From contig CAZOHG010000034.1 in NCBI GenBank assembly GCA_964579725.1, positions 1-37,990 on the forward strand: a DNA stretch of 37,990 nucleotides, given 5' to 3'. The notes under the pieces are model-generated. The model was given only the letters and a program-made list of their open reading frames with translations. It searched no databases and had not been told where the DNA came from. The stretch comes from CAZOHG01 sp964579725 (GTDB lineage Bacteria > Zhuqueibacterota > JdFR-76 > BMS3Abin05). The position numbers and the translations under genes were made by a program. Below, one piece after another: positions 32,364-37,990 of the stretch (the stretch's first letter is position 1; each line of letters starts with the position of its first letter).

Positions 32364-34253
32364 ATGAAAAAGCAGAAACGCAATCCCTGGCTTTGGGTTC
32401 CTTCCCTGTACTACGCCGAGGGGATGCCCTACATCGTTGTCATGACCGTTTCGGTTATTATGTACAAGCGATTGGGAATTTCCAATGCCGACATCGCCCT
32501 CTACACAAGCTGGCTGTACCTGCCGTGGGTGATTAAACCCTTCTGGAGCCCCATTGTCGACCTTTTTCGAACCAAACGCTTTTGGATCGTCACCATGCAG
32601 CTTATTGTGGGGGCGGGACTCGGGGGCGTGGCTCTGACCATCCCACTCCCCAATTTTTTCAAAATTACGCTGGGATTTTTTTGGCTTTTGGCCTTTTCCT
32701 CGGCAACGCACGACATTGCCGCCGACGGTTTTTATATGTTGGGACTTTCGGAACATGACCAGGCCTGGTTCGTGGGTGTTCGGAGCACATTTTACCGTTT
32801 GGCCATGATTACCGGCCAGGGCCTTTTAATTATTCTGGCCGGTTACATCGAAAGTCATAGCGGTCTCCCGGATTTAAAACTTCACGTTCATACCAGCCCC
32901 AATGTGACGGTTTCCCGATTCGTCCGTCCCGATTCCGTCCAATTCCCGAAAAGCGAGGGGAAATTGGTTATTTTGTCCAAGCCGGAAGATTTGCTCATTT
33001 CGTCCCGGCCGCGTTCCAAACGTTCGGTGGATTCGGTCTTGACTGTGGTCAGACAGTGGAACGTGTCGCACGGTTTTGAAAAACCTTTCCGACAGCCGGG
33101 AGCTCCTCTCCGAAAGGGGGAACGGGAATCGTGGTGGCAAAAAACGGTGTCACAACCCTTGGCTGATTATTTGCGTCAACATTTCGGACAACGGAAACCC
33201 GTTATTCAGAAAAATAACGCTGGAAATATTGGGGTGATTTATTTCCGCCTGAGCCGAAGGCCGCCCGATCACAAAAAAATCGTCATGCATTTTGGAAGGA
33301 TTCGAGGAGACAAAAGTATCTCCCTTGTGGAAGGCGAACGTTTTGTTTTTACAGAAAAAAATTGGAATGTTCCCGCCATGGCGGTCATAAAAATTGACCC
33401 CAAATTGCGCGGCGTGGCGACGGCTGAATTTAAGGCCACCTCGGGAAATATTCCCCTGGCCTGGGTTACGACATTTTTCTTTCTCACCGTTTTGTTCCTG
33501 CTCTTTTTTGTGTACCACAAATTTATTTTGCCCTACCCTGCGGCGGACAAACCGGCCATTCGGGGGGACTTTTCGGATTTTCTGCATGGCTATTTCGAGT
33601 CTTTTGTCCTCTTTTTCAAGAAAAGGCGAATCGGCTGGATTCTGGCCTTCCTCCTGCTGTACCGTTTGGCGGAATCCCAATTGGTCAAATTGGCGTCACC
33701 CTTCATGTTGGATGCTCAGGAAGTGGGCGGCTTGGCTCTCACAACGGGGCAGGTCGGGTTTATTTACGGGACGGTGGGCATTTCCGCTCTCACATTGGGT
33801 GGCTTGTTGGGAGGATTCTTAGCCGCCAAAAACGGGCTCAAAAAATGGCTCTGGTGGATGGCCATCGCTATTAATTTGCCCGACGCCGTGTACATTTTTT
33901 TGTCTTACGTGCAGCCGGACAATTTGTTAACAATTAATCTGGCCGTTGCCACGGAACAATTCGGCTACGGATTCGGTTTTACAGCGTACATGTTGTACAT
34001 GATTTACGTGTCGGAGGGCCGATTCAAGACCACACATTTTGCCATTGCCACCGGCATCATGGCGTTGGGTATGATGGTCCCCGGCATGTTCAGCGGCTGG
34101 ATTCAAGAAGTCATTGGGTACCAGCACTTTTTTATCTGGGTCATGATTGCCACCATTCCGGGTTTCCTCCTTCTGCCGTTTATTCCGCTCGATCCGGATT
34201 TCGGCAAAAAAAGGGAAACGGAGGAAATTCCGAAGCAACCGGAAGGGGTTTGA
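32364..34253 (+). CDS. AmpG-like MFS permease with large extracytoplasmic insertion
   Basis: This 629-residue transporter has the PAT/AmpG-type start (PSLYYAEGMPYIVVMTVSVIMY, then WLYLPWVIKPFWSPIVDL) and the THDIAADGFYMLGL motif near 116-128. After the fifth predicted helix (about 145-161) an approximately 200-residue hydrophilic stretch (163-363) precedes the next helix at 366-386; the remaining helices follow normally. AmpG imports muropeptides for recycling, but substrate here is not proven. The start at 32364 follows GGAG by five bases; an upstream in-frame GTG at 32328 gives an unlikely leader. A terminator lies before it; no full promoter was found (TTGACA at 32321 lacks a partner). Confidence 0.85.
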   Translation: MKKQKRNPWLWVPSLYYAEGMPYIVVMTVSVIMYKRLGISNADIALYTSWLYLPWVIKPFWSPIVDLFRTKRFWIVTMQLIVGAGLGGVALTIPLPNFFKITLGFFWLLAFSSATHDIAADGFYMLGLSEHDQAWFVGVRSTFYRLAMITGQGLLIILAGYIESHSGLPDLKLHVHTSPNVTVSRFVRPDSVQFPKSEGKLVILSKPEDLLISSRPRSKRSVDSVLTVVRQWNVSHGFEKPFRQPGAPLRKGERESWWQKTVSQPLADYLRQHFGQRKPVIQKNNAGNIGVIYFRLSRRPPDHKKIVMHFGRIRGDKSISLVEGERFVFTEKNWNVPAMAVIKIDPKLRGVATAEFKATSGNIPLAWVTTFFFLTVLFLLFFVYHKFILPYPAADKPAIRGDFSDFLHGYFESFVLFFKKRRIGWILAFLLLYRLAESQLVKLASPFMLDAQEVGGLALTTGQVGFIYGTVGISALTLGGLLGGFLAAKNGLKKWLWWMAIAINLPDAVYIFLSYVQPDNLLTINLAVATEQFGYGFGFTAYMLYMIYVSEGRFKTTHFAIATGIMALGMMVPGMFSGWIQEVIGYQHFFIWVMIATIPGFLLLPFIPLDPDFGKKRETEEIPKQPEGV

Positions 34254-34335
34254 ATTTCGGTGTACGAAGGTCAAGAAAAATGTAAAGGATTTACGTCGAC
34301 CGTTGGCGAGCCCTTAGCAGACGGTTGGAAAGCGG

Positions 34336-34354
34336 TCTGACGGCCGCCGTCAGA
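34336..34354. promoter_or_regulatory. perfect palindrome upstream of the TPR lipoprotein
   Basis: TCTGACGGC (34336-34344) and GCCGTCAGA (34346-34354) are exact complements about a single central base. It lies 36 bases before the GTG start, where an operator would fit; it could also form a 7-bp hairpin. Confidence 0.4.
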
Positions 34355-34390
34355 AATAAGTGAGCGAAGGGTACAAACCGAGGATTTTTT

Positions 34391-35359
34391 GTGAAAGAAA
34401 ATCGATTAAAAATAGAGCGCGCGGTGCGGGTAGGGGGACTCACACTGCTTTTGTTGGTTGTGGCTTGTGCGGGATCGATGAAATTGGGCAATCAGCTTTT
34501 CGAAGCCAAACAATACCGACAGGCCATTGCGGCCTACCAATCGGCTCTGACTGAAGATTCCACCAATGTGAAGGCCTGGATTCGTCTGGGAAAATCTTAC
34601 CAGGCCGTTGGCCAATTGGATTCCGCGAAATGGAGTTTTAACCGGGCAGCTCGCCTAAAGCCCGGCGAGGCGTCCATTCAGAAGCTCCTGTTTAAAAATG
34701 AATTTCTGTCCGCTCGAAAAATAGCTGCTGACACCAGCTACCGGTGGGAAGCCATTCGACGATTGACCTCCCTTCTTGAAAAAGACTCGACTTTTTGGCA
34801 GGCTCGGCTGGAACGCGGGCACCTTTACGAAGCGGCCGGCGAGTTGGATTTGGCGGAAAAGGACTACAAAGCCGTTCTGCAGGAAAACCCCGCTTCGGAC
34901 AGCCTAAGAGCCCGGATTGCTTCTTTTGAAAAACGACGGGTGGAATCGGAACAATGGGCGGCGAAGGGAGAGAAAGCGCTCCGAAAAAGAAAATATCTGG
35001 CCGCGATTCGCTATTTGAAAAAAGCCCTGACCCTAAAACCCGACAACACGCACGCTCGCTACTGGCTCTACATGGCCAAAGGGCGCTATTACTACAAAAG
35101 GGGAAAATTAAGCCGCATTTGGGACGCCATTGCCATGTTTGGGAAGGCAGCGGCGCTGGAGCCGAAAAATCCCGAACCCCATTTTGAGATGGCCAGAGCC
35201 TACTACAAAAAGGACAAGCGCGACTACGACAACACCATTCGCGAGTACGAAGAGGTCGTCAAATTGGCTCCCAAAAGTGCCATTGCCGGGAAAGCGCGGC
35301 GGGAAATCAGGAAACTCAAAAAACTGCAACGAATTTGGAAGAAATTTTGGGGGAAATGA
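34391..35359 (+). CDS. TPR-repeat lipoprotein
   Basis: This 322-residue protein starts with a lipoprotein signal (LTLLLLVVA then Cys26) followed by tetratricopeptide repeats. Copies are seen near 30-95 (MKLGNQLFEAKQYRQAIAAY, AWIRLGKSYQAVGQLDSAK), 130-165 (ARLERGHLYEAAGELDLAEK), 190-225 and 255-295. The tail is very basic (KARREIRKLKKLQRIWKKF). The start is GTG with GAGGA at 34380-34384. It is probably periplasmic-facing and membrane-anchored, scaffolding an envelope complex. Its neighbour downstream makes a heptose precursor for the outer membrane. Confidence 0.82.
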   Translation: MKENRLKIERAVRVGGLTLLLLVVACAGSMKLGNQLFEAKQYRQAIAAYQSALTEDSTNVKAWIRLGKSYQAVGQLDSAKWSFNRAARLKPGEASIQKLLFKNEFLSARKIAADTSYRWEAIRRLTSLLEKDSTFWQARLERGHLYEAAGELDLAEKDYKAVLQENPASDSLRARIASFEKRRVESEQWAAKGEKALRKRKYLAAIRYLKKALTLKPDNTHARYWLYMAKGRYYYKRGKLSRIWDAIAMFGKAAALEPKNPEPHFEMARAYYKKDKRDYDNTIREYEEVVKLAPKSAIAGKARREIRKLKKLQRIWKKFWGK

Positions 35360-35389
35360 AAACCGCTCCTCAAAAATTGCGGCAGGAAA

Positions 35390-36487
35390 ATGTCGGACTC
35401 GATTGACAAAATCAAATCGCGCGGAGAACTAACGGCCCTTTGCGAAGCATTTCGGCGAGAAGGCAAACGCATCGGTTTTACGTCCGGAGTGTTTGATCTT
35501 CTTCACGCAGGCCATGTGGAATATCTTGAAAAGGCCAGGGCTCTGTGTGACGTGTTGATTGTGGGCGTGAATTCGGATGCCTCCGTCAAGCGGTACAAGG
35601 GACAGAATCGACCCTACGTGCCGGAGGACTTACGCGTGCGCGTTTTGGCGGGATTGACTTCCGTTGATTTTGTCTTTATTTTTAGCGAACGGCGCAATGA
35701 GAAAAATATTCGAATGCTTCGCCCCGATTTTTACATCAAAGCCGGCGACTACTCTCCCGAGCAGCTAACGTCCAGGGAAATCGTGGAGGCTGCGGGAGGC
35801 CGCGTGGTTCTCATCCCGATTCAAACAAAAATCTCAACGACGGAAATCGTACAGAAAATTCTTCAAGCGGAAAGGGGGGCAGCAGAAGAAATAGTGGAAC
35901 AGGAAGGCGCTGTTCACTTCCGACGACGCCCCCTTAAACCGACGCCGGCCGTGTTTCTGGATCGGGACGGAACCATTAACCGCGAAGTGGAATATCTCCA
36001 CGATCCGAAAAAATTCGAATTGCTGCCAAACGCTTTGCAGGGGTTGAAAAAGCTTCAGGACATGGGATACCGGTTGGTTATTGTGACCAATCAGGGGGGA
36101 ATTGGCCTGGGCTACTACACGGAAGAAGACTTCTACCGGGTGAATCGGGAAATGTTTCGGCAGTTGTCCGGCGGCGGGGTGAAGATTGACAAGATTTATT
36201 TTTGTCCCCACAATGTGACCGAAGGGTGTCGGTGCCGGAAACCTGAGACGGGTCTTTTGCAGCAAGCCGTGAAGGATTTGAATCTTGATCTGGCGCACAG
36301 TTTTATGATCGGAGACAAAACAATCGATTTGGAGACCGGGCGGCGAGCGGGAATCCGAAAAATTCTTGTCAAAACAGGGCACGCCGGTGCCGACAAAGTC
36401 TACAGCGTGCAGCCGGATTACACGGCTCGCGATCTCTTGGATGCCGCCGGGTGGATTTTGCAAACCGAGCGCCGCGAAAAAAGTTAG
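35390..36487 (+). CDS. heptose-1-phosphate adenylyltransferase fused to heptose-bisphosphate phosphatase
   Basis: This 365-residue protein joins two enzymes of ADP-heptose synthesis. Residues 1-165 are a RfaE2/HldE-C nucleotidyltransferase (SGVFDLLHAGHVEYLEKAR with HAGH at 39-42, and ISTTEIV near 149-155). Residues 185-350 are a GmhB-type HAD phosphatase: DRDGTIN with Asp191 and Asp193, VTNQGG, a zinc loop with Cys272, His274, Cys280 and Cys282, and IGDKTIDLETG with Asp309. GmhB removes the 7-phosphate, giving the 1-phosphate that the adenylyltransferase then activates, so the fusion pairs consecutive steps. The kinase half found in HldE is absent and would need a separate gene. Start ATG with CAGGA a few bases upstream. 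Confidence 0.9.
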   Translation: MSDSIDKIKSRGELTALCEAFRREGKRIGFTSGVFDLLHAGHVEYLEKARALCDVLIVGVNSDASVKRYKGQNRPYVPEDLRVRVLAGLTSVDFVFIFSERRNEKNIRMLRPDFYIKAGDYSPEQLTSREIVEAAGGRVVLIPIQTKISTTEIVQKILQAERGAAEEIVEQEGAVHFRRRPLKPTPAVFLDRDGTINREVEYLHDPKKFELLPNALQGLKKLQDMGYRLVIVTNQGGIGLGYYTEEDFYRVNREMFRQLSGGGVKIDKIYFCPHNVTEGCRCRKPETGLLQQAVKDLNLDLAHSFMIGDKTIDLETGRRAGIRKILVKTGHAGADKVYSVQPDYTARDLLDAAGWILQTERREKS

Positions 36488-36562
36488 CTACATCCCGAAA
36501 ATTTTCCTGAGTCCCCTCCGGAATTTTTTTTTCAAATTTGTTAAAAAATTGTCATATTTCTG

Positions 36563-36591
36563 TTGCTTTTTTTCTCATTTTTTTTTAAATT
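36563..36591 (+). promoter_or_regulatory. candidate promoter of the primary sigma gene
   Basis: TTGCTT (36563-36568) and TAAATT (36586-36591) are 17 bases apart in a T-rich stretch. The same TAAATT -10 is used at 18302 and 37873. Transcription would start near 36598, giving a leader of about 140 bases before the GTG at 36739. Confidence 0.5.
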
Positions 36592-36738
36592 AATTTGCCA
36601 TCCAAATATCAATCAATCGTGAAGAGATGCAACAATCCAGTATCCGTCCTACAACATCAGGGGTTTTGGAAATCCGACTCACCGGGTCTTTCAATAAAAC
36701 TGCGTCCCATTGGTTCACAAGACATGTGGAGGAGAGTA

Positions 36739-37602
36739 GTGAAAACGTTTACCCCTTCCAAATCCAATCCCTACACCAATGCTCTGGAGAGATATTTACA
36801 CGAAATCGGGGAAATGCCGCTTCTGTCGGCTGAAGAAGAAGTCGAATTAGCCCGTCGAATCCGTCAAGGCGACCACGAAGCCCTTACCAAATTGACCCGC
36901 GCCAACCTGCGTTTTGTGGTTAGCGTGGCCAAGCAATACCAGAATCAGGGTCTTTCCTTGGACGACCTGATTAACGAAGGCAATTTGGGACTCATTAAGG
37001 CCGCCACGCGATTTGACGAAACCAGAGGGTTTAAATTCATTTCGTACGCCGTTTGGTGGATTCGCCAGTCGATTTTACAGGCATTGGCGGAACAGTCGCG
37101 TGTGGTACGCCTGCCCCTGAACCGTGTGGGGGCATTGAATCGAATTGGCAAGGCTTTGAGTACGCTGGAACAGGAGTACGAACGGGAGCCCACCGCCGAA
37201 GAAATTGCTGCCGAACTGGACATGACCGTTAATGAGGTGAATTACGCCCTTCGAATCGGCGGAAAACACCTTTCCTTGGATGCTCCAATCTACTACGGAG
37301 ATGACAAAGACAGCCGTTTAATGGACATGCTTACCAATCAAACAAGCGACGCACCGGATGAAGATTTGTTGGAAGAATCCCTGAAGAAGGAATTGGAAGG
37401 GGTACTCTCCTCGCTGACGCGGCGAGAGGCGGAAGTCATTCGGCTCTATTTCGGCCTGGGGCTTGAGCGGCCCCTCACGTTGGAAGAAATCGGGGAACAT
37501 TTTAAACTGACGCGTGAGCGTGTTCGACAAATTAAAGAGAAGGCTTTGCGGCGCCTCCGCCACAGTTCTCGCAGCCGCAAATTGCGTCACTATTTGGGGT
37601 GA
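36739..37602 (+). CDS. rpoD: primary RNA polymerase sigma factor
   Basis: This 287-residue sigma-70 has region 1.2 (NALERYLHEIGEMPLLSAEEE), region 2 (LTRANLRFVVSVAKQYQNQG, LDDLINEGNLGLIKAATRF, FKFISYAVWWIRQSI), region 3, and region 4 (LTLEEIGEHFKLTRERVRQIKEKALRRLR). It lacks the long N-terminal region 1.1 and non-conserved insertion of proteobacterial RpoD, as in Bacteroidota and related phyla. The start is GTG at 36739, with GGAGGAG at 36728-36734; in-frame ATG 36724 and TTG 36595 would add residues that do not match the family. It would recognise the TTGACA/TATAAT-like promoters seen in the window. Confidence 0.93.
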   Translation: MKTFTPSKSNPYTNALERYLHEIGEMPLLSAEEEVELARRIRQGDHEALTKLTRANLRFVVSVAKQYQNQGLSLDDLINEGNLGLIKAATRFDETRGFKFISYAVWWIRQSILQALAEQSRVVRLPLNRVGALNRIGKALSTLEQEYEREPTAEEIAAELDMTVNEVNYALRIGGKHLSLDAPIYYGDDKDSRLMDMLTNQTSDAPDEDLLEESLKKELEGVLSSLTRREAEVIRLYFGLGLERPLTLEEIGEHFKLTRERVRQIKEKALRRLRHSSRSRKLRHYLG

Positions 37603-37848
37603 TGTCTTCTTTTTCACACAAAAAAAAGAGAAAATTCTGGCAAGTGAAAAACTGAACGGCTTATTTTGCGTGGAAGCACCAAAAATACAAAAGGTGTCAG
37701 TCCAAAGCAGGGTAGCCGGAAAAGAAAAAACTTGAATTTTTTTTCATTTGTGACTACCTTAAGGCTCGTCTTCTTCAAAATGAATTACGAATATGTGATT
37801 CAAAAAGGTAAAAAAAATCCATATTTTAACAATATTGTAATTTTTTTC
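37603..37848. other. A/T-rich gap after the sigma gene
   Basis: No gene or tRNA is supported here, and no clear terminator hairpin follows rpoD. The stretch becomes very A/T-rich toward 37800, as expected just upstream of the promoter at 37849. Confidence 0.4.
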
Positions 37849-37878
37849 TTGACAAAAAAATAATTTTTGCCTAAATTT
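37849..37878 (+). promoter_or_regulatory. promoter near the right edge
   Basis: A perfect TTGACA (37849-37854) is followed after 18 bases by TAAATT (37873-37878), in an A/T-rich upstream context that could act as an UP element. Transcription should begin near 37885 and run off the window. Confidence 0.65.
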
Positions 37879-37888
37879 AAAGCACTTT

Positions 37889-37912
37889 TAGATTTACATT
37901 TAGATTTACATT
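37889..37912. repeat. 12-bp tandem repeat just after the promoter
   Basis: TAGATTTACATT occurs twice without a gap (37889-37900, 37901-37912). It lies at the very start of the predicted transcript. Confidence 0.6.
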
Positions 37913-37918
37913 GTGTAG

Positions 37919-37970
37919 CTGCCCTCAGATGAAAGCGATTGAGGACAGAAGGCATTGTTGAGTTTGCCTT
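37919..37970 (+). ncRNA. two adjacent hairpins, probable structured leader or small RNA
   Basis: CTGCCCTCA (37919-37927) pairs with TGAGGACAG (37940-37948) with one mismatch, and directly after it AAGGCA (37949-37954) pairs with TGCCTT (37965-37970). Together with the promoter 40 bases upstream this suggests a structured 5' leader or small RNA. I do not recognise a known riboswitch or RNA family; the rest lies outside the window. A gene could begin at ATG 37976, but AGGA is too close to it to be convincing. Confidence 0.4.
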
Positions 37971-37990
37971 AGGAAATGATTTACGGTGCG

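Noticed and set aside
36595..36738. 48-residue N-terminal extension of the primary sigma factor
   Set aside because: The frame is open by chance, the extension does not look like any sigma region, and a strong ribosome binding site precedes the GTG at 36739.

Overview
The window looks like chromosomal core sequence from an anaerobic or microaerophilic bacterium of the FCB group, possibly Calditrichota, KSB1 or a relative. I infer this from four things. The primary sigma factor is short (about 287 residues) and lacks a long N-terminal region, as in Bacteroidota, Chlorobi and relatives. The AmpG-like permease resembles the FCB type. There is a four-subunit ferredoxin-dependent 2-oxoacid oxidoreductase. 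A heptose gene suggests a lipopolysaccharide-type outer membrane. Phylum assignment is tentative. Thirty-five of the 36 genes called are on the + strand; the exception is a small secreted protein at about 9.1-9.5 kb.

Layout. 0.2-3.0 kb: an ECF sigma factor, its zinc-finger membrane anti-sigma factor and an exported DUF4097-type beta-solenoid protein form a tight operon. 3.2-6.4 kb: a CelD/BioF2-like acetyltransferase and a polysaccharide-deacetylase-like protein. 6.6-9.0 kb: an NtrB/NtrC-type kinase and sigma-54 activator. 9.1-9.5 kb (- strand): an exported FnIII-like protein. 9.9-12.2 kb: a bacterial homologue of cyclic 2,3-diphosphoglycerate synthetase followed by carbamate kinase. 12.4-17.4 kb: sucCD and korDABC, which together interconvert 2-oxoglutarate, succinyl-CoA and succinate. 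17.6-18.0 kb: ndk with its own terminator.

18.3-28.0 kb: the fatty-acid/phospholipid cluster yceD-rpmF-plsX-fabH-(CsgG-like lipoprotein)-fabD-fabG-acpP, a block of stacked terminators, then fabF-rnc-acyl-CoA dehydrogenase. 28.0-28.7 kb is non-coding and carries a MITE-like element with 15-bp perfect terminal inverted repeats and 8-bp flanking direct repeats. 28.7-32.1 kb: HEAT-repeat protein, YigZ/IMPACT protein, CorC/CNNM transporter and bifunctional nuclease. 32.4-36.5 kb: AmpG-like permease with a large extracytoplasmic insertion, TPR lipoprotein, and a fusion of heptose-1-phosphate adenylyltransferase with heptose-bisphosphate phosphatase. 36.7-37.6 kb: the primary sigma factor. The last 150 bases hold a good promoter followed by a 12-bp tandem repeat and two hairpins, probably the start of a structured leader or small RNA that continues past the window.

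No tRNA, rRNA, CRISPR array or complete insertion sequence was seen. The least ordinary items are the cpgS homologue/carbamate kinase pair, the adenylyltransferase-GmhB fusion, the exactly 18-residue-periodic exported protein under ECF control, the MITE-like element, and the lipoprotein gene embedded in the fab operon.
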